This document shows positions 8,617 to 16,734 of a stretch of 35,073 nucleotides of DNA, piece by piece (position 1 is the first letter of the stretch; each line of letters opens with the position of its first letter). The position numbers and the translations under genes were made by a program. The notes beneath the pieces are model-generated. The model did no database searches and was not told the origin of the DNA. It saw only the letters and a program-made list of their open reading frames with translations. Source of the stretch: an uncultured Verrucomicrobiales bacterium (GTDB lineage Bacteria; Verrucomicrobiota; Verrucomicrobiia; Verrucomicrobiales; Akkermansiaceae); contig CAJQKQ010000061.1 of the NCBI GenBank assembly GCA_905478925.1, forward strand, positions 1 to 35,073, given 5' to 3'.

Positions 8617-9561
8617 TTACTTTTCGTTGAGGTTGAGGAGAGGGAGTATGCCTTTGGCGTCCTCGTCGAGTATGATGGTTTTGCCGAGTTTCGGCAGGAT
8701 CTCAGACATGGTTTCGAGGTAGAGGCGGCGGCGGGTGATTTCCGGGGCGGCGGTGTATTCGACGAGCAGGGCTTCGAAGGAGGCGACATCGCCTTCGGCT
8801 TCGTTGACGCGTTTTTTTGCGTAGCCTTCGGCGGCGGAGATCATGCGATCCGCCTCACCGCGTGCGCGGGGGATCTCCTTGTTGTATTCGCCGTTGGCGA
8901 CGTTGATTGCGGTTTCCTTGTCCTGCTGTGCCTGGGTTACGGCGTTGAAGGATGATTGGACAGGGCGCGGCGGGTTCACGTCCTTCAACTGCACCTGCTC
9001 GATGCTGAGTCCCATGGTGTAGGCGGCGGTGGCCTCCTGGAGTTTCGCGGAGGCGACGGCTTCGATTTCCTGGCGCCCGACGGTGATGACTTCATCGACG
9101 GTACGGTCGCCGACGATCTCTCTCATGACGCTTTCGGTGAGGTCGCGGAGAGTTGCATCCGGGTCGCGGACGGCGAAGAGGTATTGCTCGGGATCGTCGA
9201 TGCGGTATTGGATGACCCACTCGACGAGGGCGGCATTGAGGTCTCCGGTGACCATGGATTTCTCGAGCTGTTGTTCGCCGGGATCCGAGTGTTGGTAGGA
9301 GTTGGTTGCATCGGGGGTGCCGCGACCGAATTCCTGTTTCATCTGCCGCTCGACCTCGACGATGAGGGCGTGGTCGATGCCGAAGGGGAGTTTGAAATGC
9401 AGGCCGGGACCTTTCGCGCCGATGGGTTTTCCGAAACGCAGGACGACGGCCTGGGAATCTGCGGAGACAGTGTAGAAACTAGAGGTGACGCCGATCAGGA
9501 CGATGATGCCGATCACGGCGAGTCGGATGACTGCGAAGTTGATTTTTTGGATTTGTGCCAT
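8617..9561 (-). CDS. hflK: HflK, SPFH-domain membrane protease modulator
   Basis: A 314-aa partner of HflC and first gene of the hflK-hflC pair. The membrane segment is at residues about 11-31 and the SPFH domain starts QAVVLRFGKP, then GPGLHFKLPFGID. VQLKDVNPPRPVQSSFNAV and RARGEADRMISAAEGYA are typical HflK stretches. It lacks the glycine-rich N-terminal tail of E. coli HflK and so is shorter than that 419-aa protein. The start is the ATG at 9561; the 125-base space to the divergent gene at 9687 should hold its promoter, but no convincing -35/-10 pair stands out. Confidence 0.92.
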   Translation of the reverse strand: MAQIQKINFAVIRLAVIGIIVLIGVTSSFYTVSADSQAVVLRFGKPIGAKGPGLHFKLPFGIDHALIVEVERQMKQEFGRGTPDATNSYQHSDPGEQQLEKSMVTGDLNAALVEWVIQYRIDDPEQYLFAVRDPDATLRDLTESVMREIVGDRTVDEVITVGRQEIEAVASAKLQEATAAYTMGLSIEQVQLKDVNPPRPVQSSFNAVTQAQQDKETAINVANGEYNKEIPRARGEADRMISAAEGYAKKRVNEAEGDVASFEALLVEYTAAPEITRRRLYLETMSEILPKLGKTIILDEDAKGILPLLNLNEK

Positions 9562-9686
9562 GGAATTTTGTGTTTGGGGTGAGGTATACGCGTGCCTGTG
9601 GTTCGTTGCGAGGAAACTTCGAATATTAATTCAGGGAGACTACTGCGGATCAGGCTTGGGTGTTGACGGCGGGGCGGTCGGGGGGC

Positions 9687-10307
9687 ATGGGTAATGAAGT
9701 GAAACGTTTTTTTCTGATCTTCGCCATGACTGCGGGACTCCACGCCCAGGATGTGGATAGCCGGCAGGTTCCTCCCGAGGTGGTCGCCTCTGCGGTCAAA
9801 GCGGTCGCGGATCTGGGACGGGAGGTTGTGCTCGGCAGGTACCAAGTAGCGATCGAGCGCATGTATCCTCAGTGGAAGGAGCGGGCAGCAAAACGGATGG
9901 GTGGAATGGAAAAACTGGAGATCCAGCTTGATGGCGTGGCCAAGCAGATGCTCCAGCAGGGAATATCGATCACCGATTTCACACCTGCCGGAAAGCCGCG
10001 AGCCTACGGGGTATTCCCGGGCAAGACGGTTGAGGTGATCGATGGTGAGGAGGTAGAGAAACCGCGCTACACGAAATGGCTCGTGCTGGTGCCGACAGTT
10101 ACGAAGTTTCGTGCGCTGCTCAAGGGTGACCCGGTAGCGGTGAACATCGAGAGCACCGGCTTTCAGGTCGCGATTTGCGAGAAGGGCAAGGACGACTGGA
10201 CTTTCATTGACGGCTCCGGAGTGACGGTGAACGACCTGCGCAGCCTTTTTATCACTTTGCCGCAGGATCTCGAACTTCATCCTTTGGAAAAACGACAGAT
10301 CAGGTAA
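9687..10307 (+). CDS. Secreted protein of unknown function
   Basis: The ATG at 9687 gives 206 residues beginning with a short basic head, a hydrophobic core and a likely signal peptidase site after LHAQ, so the product is probably periplasmic. An in-frame GTG at 9660 would add nine residues unlike a signal peptide. The mature part is mixed alpha/beta with no cysteines forming an obvious metal site and no family I recognise. The C-terminal half ends in FIDGSGVTVNDLRSLFITLP, which resembles the end of small secreted domain-of-unknown-function proteins. It is divergent from hflK and 11 bases upstream of the SET-domain gene. Confidence 0.7.
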   Translation: MGNEVKRFFLIFAMTAGLHAQDVDSRQVPPEVVASAVKAVADLGREVVLGRYQVAIERMYPQWKERAAKRMGGMEKLEIQLDGVAKQMLQQGISITDFTPAGKPRAYGVFPGKTVEVIDGEEVEKPRYTKWLVLVPTVTKFRALLKGDPVAVNIESTGFQVAICEKGKDDWTFIDGSGVTVNDLRSLFITLPQDLELHPLEKRQIR

Positions 10308-10318
10308 GGATTCGGCGC

Positions 10319-10888
10319 ATGGCGAAGAGCAAGAAACGCACGGGTGAGCGGGAACTCCACAGGAAGATGATGGAGTTGTGGGAGCGCGGGCAGAGTGAAC
10401 TCTGCGAGGTGCGCGGGTCTTCGATCCATGGCAGGGGTGTGTATGCCACCCGGGCAATTGTGGCCGAGGAAATGATCATCGAGTATGTGGGCGAGACCAT
10501 CCCGAAGGAGGAGAGCGAGAAGCGCGGTGTGGAGCAGCACGAACGAGCTGTCACGAACGGGGATGCTGCGGTTTATATATTCAACCTATCGAAGAAATAC
10601 GATCTCGATGGCAATGTCCCATGGAACGTCGCGCGCCTGATCAACCACTCGTGCGAGCCGAATTGCGAGGCGTGGGCGAAGGGGAAAAAGATCTTTATCC
10701 ATTCCCTCCGGGACATCGCGGAGGGGGAGGAACTCAGTTTCGATTACGGCTTCGATGTGGAATGCTACGAGGATCATCCGTGCCTGTGCGGCCGGAAGAG
10801 TTGCGTCGGCTACATCGTCAGTCGCACCCAGTGGGAGATTCTGGATGAGAAGCTCGGGCGGGGAAAATCATCCGAGAAAGCGAGCTGA
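10319..10888 (+). CDS. SET-domain protein-lysine methyltransferase
   Basis: A 189-aa SET-domain protein. HGRGVYA (37-43) is the S-adenosylmethionine loop, NHSCEPN (109-115) the signature pseudoknot motif and ELSFDYGFD (139-147) holds the catalytic-site tyrosine. A post-SET segment CLCGRKSC (155-162), together with Cys116, could bind zinc. The architecture is close to the catalytic end of eukaryotic and chlamydial SET enzymes, which methylate lysines in histones or histone-like proteins. The substrate here is unknown; DNA-binding proteins or the neighbouring primase are untested possibilities. dnaG starts 3 bases after its stop, suggesting a shared transcript. Confidence 0.9.
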   Translation: MAKSKKRTGERELHRKMMELWERGQSELCEVRGSSIHGRGVYATRAIVAEEMIIEYVGETIPKEESEKRGVEQHERAVTNGDAAVYIFNLSKKYDLDGNVPWNVARLINHSCEPNCEAWAKGKKIFIHSLRDIAEGEELSFDYGFDVECYEDHPCLCGRKSCVGYIVSRTQWEILDEKLGRGKSSEKAS

Positions 10889-10891
10889 TCC

Positions 10892-12784
10892 GTGGGCCTG
10901 ATTGCCAAGGAAACGATCGAGCAGGTGCTGGCATCGACGGATATCGTCGATCTGATCGGCAGCTACATCCCGCTGAAGCGTGCCGGGACGGGCTACAAGG
11001 CGAACTGCCCGTTCCACCACGAGAAGACTCCTTCCTTCAATGTCAGCCCGGCAAAACAGTTCTACCATTGTTTCGGCTGTGCCAAGAGCGGCAATGCGAT
11101 CTCGTTTGTAATGGAGCATGAGGGGCTGCTCTTCATGGATGCGCTCAAAAAGCTCGCATCGAAGGCAGGGGTGCACCTTGAGGAGGAGCCGGATGATCCC
11201 CGGGCGCGCGCGGCACGCCGTTCACGTGGCAAACTGCTGGATCTGCACCGGGAGGCTTCGGCGTTTTTCCATGAGCAGCTGAAGACGAATCCGGACTGCC
11301 AGCACGCGCGAGATTATTTGAAAAGCCGCGGCTTCGGGCGGGAGATGGCGGAGCGTTGGGAGATCGGCTGGATGCCGGTGAACGCCAAGGTTTTCCTAGA
11401 TTGGGCGAGGGGTAGGAAATACAGCGGTAATGAGCTTGTCGGCTCCGGGATGGCCGCACTCAAGGACGAGGACAGGCCGACGGCAGGGATATATGTAAGG
11501 TTCCGGGACAGGCTGATGTTTCCGATCCGGAACGAGGTGGGCGACGTGATCGCCTTCAGCGGCAGGCAGTTGAAGGAGGATCCGAGGTCGGGGAAATACA
11601 TCAACTCGCCGGAGACGGATATTTTCAAGAAATCGAACGTGCTCTTCGCGTTGGATCGGGCGAAGAAGGCGATTCTGAAGGAGAAGACGGTGATCCTTTG
11701 CGAAGGGCAGATTGATGCGATCGCCTGCCATGAGGGCGGGGTGGAGAATGCGATCGCCCCGCTGGGGACGGCATTCACGGCTCAGCATGCGAGGATATTG
11801 AAACGCTATGCGCAGACAGCTGTGCTCTGTTTCGATGCGGACAATGCGGGGGTGAAGGCCTGTGAGCGGGCGTTCCGGGAGTTGGCTCCCGAGGGGCTCA
11901 TGGTCAAGGTGGTGGAGCTTCCCGCCGGGGAGGATCCGGATACTTTCCTGAAAGCGAACGGCGCGGATGCGTTTCGGGAAAAAGTCGCCGGGGCGCGAGA
12001 TTTCTTCGATTTTAAGATTGGCTCCGGAAAAGCGAGCGGCAGGCTTGAGACGGCGGAAGGGCGTGCGGAGATGGCAAGGGAGTGCACGACACTGCTTGCC
12101 ACGATGGGCGATCATGCGGCGAGGGATCAGCAGATTAATGTGGTTGCGACGATGCTCGGACTGGGTTCGGCGACATTGAGGGAGGGGATTGGGACGGCGG
12201 TTCGCAAGGCGAAGAACCAGGCACAGCGGCCGGTGCGAGGGCAGGACGTGGAGCCGGAAGTGATCGTTGAGGCTGTCCCGCTCGACCGGACGGTTGGATA
12301 TCTCTGCCATCTGACGCTGAGTTCCGCTCCCGCGCAGCATTTCCTCAGCGAACAATTTGAGACGCTGCATGAGGCCAAGGCATGGGTGCAGGGGGTCGGG
12401 CTATTGGAAAAAATCCTCGCGGCATCGCCGGATCCCAGTTCAAGCGCCGCCGTGAACACCTTCGTTGCGGGATTGCGGAAAGGCGAGCAGATGGCCTTGA
12501 ACGGCTTGATGGGCTCGGGCGATGCGAGCCCGGCGGACGGCTTGCAAGCAGCGGAGCAGTCGCTGGGCATGCTCTCTGCAGTGGTGCTCCAGAAACGCGA
12601 TGCCGCGGTGAAGGCCGCGCTCAACGAACCCGGACTGGCTGCGGAGAGGATGAAGGAGCTCCTGGAGGAGGCAAAGGAGATCGCCGGACTGCTCAGGTGG
12701 ACTGGAAGATCCCTTTACGACGACGAATTGCCGCAGGAAACGATCAAGGCGGAGAAGAAGCCCTGGGAGAAGTGGAAGAAGTGA
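10892..12784 (+). CDS. dnaG: DNA primase DnaG
   Basis: A 630-aa primase starting at GTG 10892. The CHC2 zinc-binding domain is intact: Cys39, His42, Cys60 and Cys63 within NCPFHHEKTPSF and YHCFGC. The RNA-polymerase domain follows. The TOPRIM core has the conserved glutamate Glu271 (CEGQIDAIA) and the metal-binding pair Asp315/Asp317 (FDADNAG). The C-terminal 190 residues are the helical helicase-interaction region, less conserved as expected. DnaG synthesises RNA primers at the replication fork. In many bacteria dnaG sits with rpsU and rpoD; neither is here, and it follows the SET gene instead. Confidence 0.96.
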   Translation: MGLIAKETIEQVLASTDIVDLIGSYIPLKRAGTGYKANCPFHHEKTPSFNVSPAKQFYHCFGCAKSGNAISFVMEHEGLLFMDALKKLASKAGVHLEEEPDDPRARAARRSRGKLLDLHREASAFFHEQLKTNPDCQHARDYLKSRGFGREMAERWEIGWMPVNAKVFLDWARGRKYSGNELVGSGMAALKDEDRPTAGIYVRFRDRLMFPIRNEVGDVIAFSGRQLKEDPRSGKYINSPETDIFKKSNVLFALDRAKKAILKEKTVILCEGQIDAIACHEGGVENAIAPLGTAFTAQHARILKRYAQTAVLCFDADNAGVKACERAFRELAPEGLMVKVVELPAGEDPDTFLKANGADAFREKVAGARDFFDFKIGSGKASGRLETAEGRAEMARECTTLLATMGDHAARDQQINVVATMLGLGSATLREGIGTAVRKAKNQAQRPVRGQDVEPEVIVEAVPLDRTVGYLCHLTLSSAPAQHFLSEQFETLHEAKAWVQGVGLLEKILAASPDPSSSAAVNTFVAGLRKGEQMALNGLMGSGDASPADGLQAAEQSLGMLSAVVLQKRDAAVKAALNEPGLAAERMKELLEEAKEIAGLLRWTGRSLYDDELPQETIKAEKKPWEKWKK

Positions 12785-12810
12785 GCGGGGGGGGAGGCGG
12801 GCGGCTCTTC

Positions 12811-12877
12811 CGTCCCCGGGGGACTCCGGCAGCTTGTAGATGGATTTGCCCAGCCATGAATGGCTGGGCTATTTTCT
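12811..12877 (+). repeat. REP-like palindromic unit 1
   Basis: Two palindromes in tandem: GTCCCCGGGGGAC at 12812-12824, then CCCAGCCA-TGAA-TGGCTGGG at 12849-12868 running into GGGCTATTTTCT. The same two-part layout and the tail GGGCTATTTTC recur at 13453-13513 in the same orientation and at 12914-12982 inverted. It lies in the 206-base gap behind dnaG and could also act as a transcript-end hairpin for dnaG. Confidence 0.7.
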
Positions 12878-12913
12878 AAGATTTCGGGAGAAGAAGGAGT
12901 TCCGCGATACGGC

Positions 12914-12982
12914 TCTTCGAAAATAGCCCAGTGCTTTAGCTCTGGGTTTGCTAGTGCTGGATTTCGCAGTCCCTCGGGGACG
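12914..12982 (-). repeat. REP-like palindromic unit 2 (inverted)
   Basis: Bases 12914-12948 match the reverse complement of 13479-13513 over 35 bases with two mismatches. The partner palindrome GTCCCTCGGGGAC is at 12969-12981. The unit therefore reads on the minus strand and borders the 3' end of the transposase gene. Confidence 0.75.
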
Positions 12983-12990
12983 GAAGAATC

Positions 12991-13443
12991 TCACTCAATA
13001 TGTTTCGGATCGAACTCGATCTTGTGCTTCCGGAGAAAATTTTCGAACTCGTTGCGGAAAGACTTTTTCTGGTGATGCTGCTCCTGATTGCGGATGTAGC
13101 GAACTGTGTCGTCGATGGAGGAAACACTGATACTGAAAGCTCCGAAGCCTTGTTGCCATGCGAACTCCTTTGATTTTATCTCCGGAAATGTGTCGCGGAG
13201 CCATTTGGAGAAGTTGCCCTTCATGAGCTGCATCGCTTTTGAAACCGAAAGAGTGGCCGGGATGCTCAGGAGGATGTGGACGTGGTCTTCGGTGCCGCCG
13301 ATGGCGAGAGCCTTCATGGAGTTGTCCCGGGCGATGCCGCCGAGGTAGGGGTGGAGGCGATCGCGGATTTCGTGGGAAAGAAATGGTTGTCGCTCCTTGG
13401 TAGCGAAGACGCAATGCATGAGGCACGAGGAGAGGGAATGCAT
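12991..13443 (-). CDS. IS200-like Y1 (HUH) transposase, possibly REP-associated
   Basis: A 150-aa protein of usual length for TnpA of the IS200/IS605 superfamily. The HUH metal motif is in EDHVHILLSIP (His-Val-His). The likely catalytic tyrosine is in DTVRYIRNQEQHHQKK. WQQGFGAFSISVSSID is the conserved middle block. These enzymes nick and join single-stranded DNA through a 5'-phosphotyrosine link. The gene appears intact. There is no tnpB partner. It sits between dnaG and pyrE and lies directly between two inverted palindromic units, which are its probable substrate. Confidence 0.92.
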   Translation of the reverse strand: MHSLSSCLMHCVFATKERQPFLSHEIRDRLHPYLGGIARDNSMKALAIGGTEDHVHILLSIPATLSVSKAMQLMKGNFSKWLRDTFPEIKSKEFAWQQGFGAFSISVSSIDDTVRYIRNQEQHHQKKSFRNEFENFLRKHKIEFDPKHIE

Positions 13444-13452
13444 GGTTTTTTC

Positions 13453-13513
13453 GTCCCCGGGGACTGGTTGGATACCGGAACCCAGCGCTAAAGCATTGGG
13501 CTATTTTCGAAGA
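13453..13513 (+). repeat. REP-like palindromic unit 3
   Basis: A perfect 12-base palindrome GTCCCCGGGGAC at 13453-13464 is followed by the imperfect hairpin CCCAGCGCTAAAGCATTGGG (13481-13500) and the tail CTATTTTCGAAGA. It is in the same orientation as unit 1 and inverted relative to unit 2. It ends five bases before the end of pyrE, so it may also form the 3' end of the pyrE transcript. Confidence 0.75.
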
Positions 13514-13517
13514 CTGG

Positions 13518-14084
13518 CTATTCGAGCAGCGTCGTCCGCGTAAACAGCGGGAGGACGTGGATGCCGCGCTCCTCAATGGCTTGGCGGCCGCCTTCCTCGC
13601 GGTCTACTAGGACGATGCAGAATTTGACGTGGCCGCCTTCCTTTTCAATGGCGTCGACCGCTTTTAGGGTGGATCCGCCGGTGGTGATGACATCATCGAC
13701 GACGATTACGTTCTGGCCGGAGGCGAAATTTCCTTCGATCTGTTTTCCCGCGCCGTGACCCTTGGGCTCCTTGCGGACGGTGTATACTTGGAGAGCTTCG
13801 TCCGGGTGGCTGCGGGCGGAGGCCATGCCGATGGCGAGGGAGATCGGGTCGGCGCCGAGCGTCATGCCGCCGATGGATTGGATAGAAAGTTTCTCCGAGT
13901 GGATCTTCGAGCGCACCGCGTGCCAGCCGAGATCGCCGATGAGTGCGGCACCGAAAGGATCCATGGCGGTGACTCGGCAATCGATGTAGAGATCGGACTG
14001 TTTTCCGGAGGCGAGGGTGAAGCTGCCGGTGCGGACAGATTTTTTAAGCAGGAGTGCCTTGAGGTCGGCTGTGGTCTGGAGCAT
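13518..14084 (-). CDS. pyrE: Orotate phosphoribosyltransferase
   Basis: A 188-aa enzyme from the ATG at 14084 (start MLQTTADLKALLLKK). It joins orotate and PRPP to make orotidine monophosphate in pyrimidine synthesis. The PRPP-binding motif VIVVDDVITTGGST is complete, and TGSFTLASGKQSDLYIDCR is the N-terminal substrate-side block. The frame stays open upstream to 14165, but those extra 27 codons run through a 14-base tandem repeat and are not credible protein. Its 3' end abuts a REP-like unit. Confidence 0.94.
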   Translation of the reverse strand: MLQTTADLKALLLKKSVRTGSFTLASGKQSDLYIDCRVTAMDPFGAALIGDLGWHAVRSKIHSEKLSIQSIGGMTLGADPISLAIGMASARSHPDEALQVYTVRKEPKGHGAGKQIEGNFASGQNVIVVDDVITTGGSTLKAVDAIEKEGGHVKFCIVLVDREEGGRQAIEERGIHVLPLFTRTTLLE

Positions 14085-14095
14085 GGGGTAAGCAT

Positions 14096-14137
14096 GAACG
14101 TCGAACAGCGAACGTCCAACATCGAAGATCGAATGAA
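14096..14137. repeat. 14-bp tandem repeat, about three copies
   Basis: Three degenerate 14-base units lie head to tail just upstream of pyrE: GAACGTCGAACAGC, GAACGTCCAACATC and GAAGATCGAATGAA. They fall between the divergent pyrE and aminotransferase genes. Read on the minus strand they give a spurious peptide (FDVGRSLFDVH); from memory, similar 'FDV' intergenic repeats are scattered in several bacterial phyla. Confidence 0.65.
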
Positions 14138-14201
14138 GAAGATTTTGCGATCTGTCGCTTGCCACGGGGTGCGGTCTGCCTAGGATTCGGGAACAAAACG
14201 C

Positions 14202-15071
14202 ATGAAGATTTGGTTGGACGGAAAGTTAGTTGATGAGAATGAGGCGAAAATTTCGGTTTTCGACCACGGTTTGCTATATGGTGACGGGATTTTCGAGGGG
14301 ATCCGCTTTTACAACGGCAGGGTTTTCCGTTTGGAGGAGCACATCCACAGGCTCTATGATTCTGCGAAGGCGATCCTGATGGAGATGCCTTGGACGCAGG
14401 AGGAGGTTTGCAGATACACCTGTGAAACCGTGGCCGCGAACGGGCTGACGGACGGCTACATCCGGTTGGTGGTTACACGCGGGGCGGGGGAGTTGGGACT
14501 CAATCCCTTTCTTTGCCCGAAGCCTTCGATGTTCATCATCGCCTCTACGATCAAGCTCTACCCTGAAGAACACTACCAGAACGGCCTGGCGATCATCACC
14601 TGTGCCACCCGCCGTCCGGCACCCGGAGCATTGATGCCGCAGGTGAAGAGCCTGAACTATCTCAATAACGTCATGGCGAAGGTCGAGGCGATCCAAGGCG
14701 GTGCACTAGAGGCGGTGATGCTCAACGAGCAGGGCTACGTGGCGGAGTGCACGGGCGATAATCTTTTCTTGGTCAAGAACGGCGAACTGCACACTCCGCT
14801 GGTTTCCGATGGTGCGCTGGACGGGATCACCCGGACGGTGATCCTTGAAATCGCCGAGAAGCTCGGGGTGAAGGTCAACGAGCGTTCGCTGACGAGGTAT
14901 GACATTTTTATCGCAGATGAATGCTTCCTGACGGGCACGGCGGCGGAGGTGATTCCGGTGGTATCGCTGGACAAGCGGGTGATCGGTGACGGCAAGCCGG
15001 GAGAGCTGACGAAGAGATTTCTCGCGGAGTTCCACGAACTAGCGATAAATACCGGCACGCCGTTTGCGTGA
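14202..15071 (+). CDS. ilvE: Branched-chain amino acid aminotransferase (fold-type IV PLP enzyme)
   Basis: A 289-aa class IV aminotransferase. It catalyses the last step of valine, leucine and isoleucine synthesis with PLP and glutamate. SVFDHGLLYGDGIFEGIRFY is the N-terminal signature. Lys149 (QVKSLNYLNN) is the expected PLP-linked lysine and Glu182 (AECTGDNLF) contacts the cofactor. EVIPVVSLDKRVIGDGKPG is the conserved C-terminal block. D-amino-acid transaminase and aminodeoxychorismate lyase share the fold; the full-length match favours IlvE. mcsA begins 23 bases downstream without a visible terminator, so the stress operon may be partly co-transcribed with it. Confidence 0.92.
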   Translation: MKIWLDGKLVDENEAKISVFDHGLLYGDGIFEGIRFYNGRVFRLEEHIHRLYDSAKAILMEMPWTQEEVCRYTCETVAANGLTDGYIRLVVTRGAGELGLNPFLCPKPSMFIIASTIKLYPEEHYQNGLAIITCATRRPAPGALMPQVKSLNYLNNVMAKVEAIQGGALEAVMLNEQGYVAECTGDNLFLVKNGELHTPLVSDGALDGITRTVILEIAEKLGVKVNERSLTRYDIFIADECFLTGTAAEVIPVVSLDKRVIGDGKPGELTKRFLAEFHELAINTGTPFA

Positions 15072-15094
15072 TGTGCTAGGTTTTATAACAAGAC

Positions 15095-15607
15095 ATGAAG
15101 TGCGACTATTGCGATAGCAAGGCGACCGTGTTCCTAACACAGCTCGCGGAAGGACAGATGAAAAAAGTCTGCCTCTGCGACAGCTGTGCGAAGGAACGCG
15201 GGGTGACCGATCCGACGGGGTTTTCTCTGGCTGACATGTTAGTTAGTAATTTTCAAGATCCCCCCAGTCCAGTTGTGTCCGGCAAACGCAGGGAGAGGTC
15301 TGCCGGTGGCGCAAAGGTGTGTCCTGAGTGTGGCTTTACGGTTGAGGATTTTCAGAAAGTGCGGAGGTTCGGTTGTGGCAAGTGCTACCAGGTTTTTAAT
15401 GAGGAGCTCGCACCGATGCTCCGCGGTATGCACAAGGGGCTGAGCCACATCGGAAAAGTACCGGAAGGCCTCATGGAGAGCCATTTCCGGCACAAGCGGC
15501 TCGAGGAATTGCATGCGAAGCTCGAACAGGCAATCGCTTCTGAAAGTTACGAGGATGCGGCAGACATTCGAGATGAAATTCAAACCCTAGACGAGGTGGG
15601 CAAATGA
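15095..15607 (+). CDS. mcsA: McsA, zinc-finger activator of protein-arginine kinase
   Basis: A 170-aa protein with four zinc-type cysteine pairs: Cys3/Cys6, Cys28/Cys31, Cys76/Cys79 and Cys94/Cys97. A C-terminal UVR (UvrB/UvrC-type) helical motif spans about 133-168 (ESYEDAADIRDEIQTL). In Bacillus, McsA binds and activates the arginine kinase McsB, and the pair delivers substrates to ClpC. Its stop overlaps the McsB start (ATGATG at 15604), indicating translational coupling. It is the first of three tightly packed stress genes. Confidence 0.94.
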   Translation: MKCDYCDSKATVFLTQLAEGQMKKVCLCDSCAKERGVTDPTGFSLADMLVSNFQDPPSPVVSGKRRERSAGGAKVCPECGFTVEDFQKVRRFGCGKCYQVFNEELAPMLRGMHKGLSHIGKVPEGLMESHFRHKRLEELHAKLEQAIASESYEDAADIRDEIQTLDEVGK

Positions 15608-16734
15608 TGCGGTTCTCAACATTGATCCGCCACCCAGCGGACTGGATGACCGGAGCACAGGCCGATCAATGCGCGGTGGTGACTTCGCGGATCAGGCTGG
15701 CAAGGAACCTACGTGGGCATTCGTTCCCCGGCTGGGCGAAAAAAAGCGAAAGGGCCGAAACTCTCGAAATCCTGCGACCTGCTGTCGAAGGCTTACCGCC
15801 GATGAAGGATGCATTTTCCCGTGAGTTCGGCGACCTAAGTTCGGTGCAGAAACAGGTGTTGGTGGAGCGGCATCTCATTTCCAGGGAGCATGCGGCACGG
15901 AGCGAGGGCTCGGGTGCTGTGATCGAGCGCCGCCAGAGTTTTTCCATTATGCTCAACGAGGAGGATCACCTGCGCATGCAGTCGATCCGTCCAGGACTGC
16001 GGCTCAAAGAAGCGTATCAAGCCTTGAATGCGCTCGATAGCGAGTTGGAGCAGAAACTGGAGTATGCGTTCGACCCGACCCTTGGGTATCTCACAACCTG
16101 CCCAACAAATCTCGGAACCGGATTGCGCGCCTCGTCGATGCTTCATCTTCCGGGCCTTGTTCTCAGCGACCAGATCGGGCCGGTGCTGCAGGCAGTGAAC
16201 AAGATCGGTCTGGCAGTGCGCGGCCTGTATGGCGAGGGCACGGAATCGCTTGGAAACCTCTATCAGATTTCGAATCAATCGACGCTCGGGGAGAGCGAGG
16301 AAACGATCATCAACCGGCTCGACAGGGTGATCGCACAGGTCGCAAGCCATGAGCAGAATGCCCGTGAGAAACTCATGGAGGACGATCCCTCCATGGTGGC
16401 GGACAAAATCGGGCGTGCTTACGGTGTGCTGCGGAATGCGCATCTCATCGATTCCAAGGAGGCGTTGAACCATCTCTCGCTGCTGCGACTGGGTGGAAAC
16501 CTCGGTTTTTTCCCTGCCGCTACGGTGAATTTGTGCGATACTTTGCTGATGGATATCCAGCAGGCGCACCTACAATTGCATGCAGGCACGAAGCTTTCGC
16601 CCGAAAGCCGCGATTCGATCCGCGCGGAAATCGTGCGCTCCCGTTTGCAATCCCTTGATTCCCCTGATATCGATACTAAGAAGAACAATCAAACCGACCG
16701 TTTTCCCGAAGACGGCAACCCCGAAGACGCATGA
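15604..16734 (+). CDS. mcsB: McsB, protein-arginine kinase
   Basis: A 376-aa member of the phosphagen-kinase fold family. It uses ATP to phosphorylate arginine side chains of damaged or regulatory proteins, marking them for Clp[13 protein letters not shown] block is present as [10 protein letters not shown] near the N-terminus. The active-site segment [12 protein letters not shown] spans residues 166-177, including Cys166 and the NxGTGLRAS signature of bacterial McsB. It overlaps mcsA at the 5' end and clpC at the 3' end (ATGA at 16731). No arginine phosphatase (YwlE-like) gene is in the window. Confidence 0.95.
   Translation: MMRFSTLIRHPADWMTGAQADQCAVVTSRIRLARNLRGHSFPGWAKKSERAETLEILRPAVEGLPPMKDAFSREFGDLSSVQKQVLVERHLISREHAARSEGSGAVIERRQSFSIMLNEEDHLRMQSIRPGLRLKEAYQALNALDSELEQKLEYAFDPTLGYLTTCPTNLGTGLRASSMLHLPGLVLSDQIGPVLQAVNKIGLAVRGLYGEGTESLGNLYQISNQSTLGESEETIINRLDRVIAQVASHEQNAREKLMEDDPSMVADKIGRAYGVLRNAHLIDSKEALNHLSLLRLGGNLGFFPAATVNLCDTLLMDIQQAHLQLHAGTKLSPESRDSIRAEIVRSRLQSLDSPDIDTKKNNQTDRFPEDGNPEDA

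Larger units (their letters stand above)
12914..13513 (-). mobile_element. IS200-like/RAYT element with inverted palindromic ends
   Basis: A single-gene element of about 600 bases: a Y1 tyrosine transposase flanked by near-identical 35-base inverted ends, each containing hairpins. IS200/IS605 and REP-associated transposases recognise such hairpins as single-stranded DNA. The third, same-orientation unit at 12811-12877 lies outside and suggests a BIME-type array rather than a simple insertion sequence. No target duplication is expected for this family. Confidence 0.7.

Noticed and set aside
11396..12370. 324-codon open frame on the minus strand inside dnaG
   Set aside because: Antisense to an intact primase; composition (Arg, His, Leu, Pro) is that of a shadow frame.
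13755..14183. 142-codon plus-strand frame over pyrE and the 14-bp repeat
   Set aside because: Antisense to pyrE; the end is made of translated tandem repeat.
15072..15094. Possible CIRCE or CtsR heat-shock operator before mcsA
   Set aside because: The 23-base gap has neither the CIRCE inverted repeat nor the CtsR heptad repeat.
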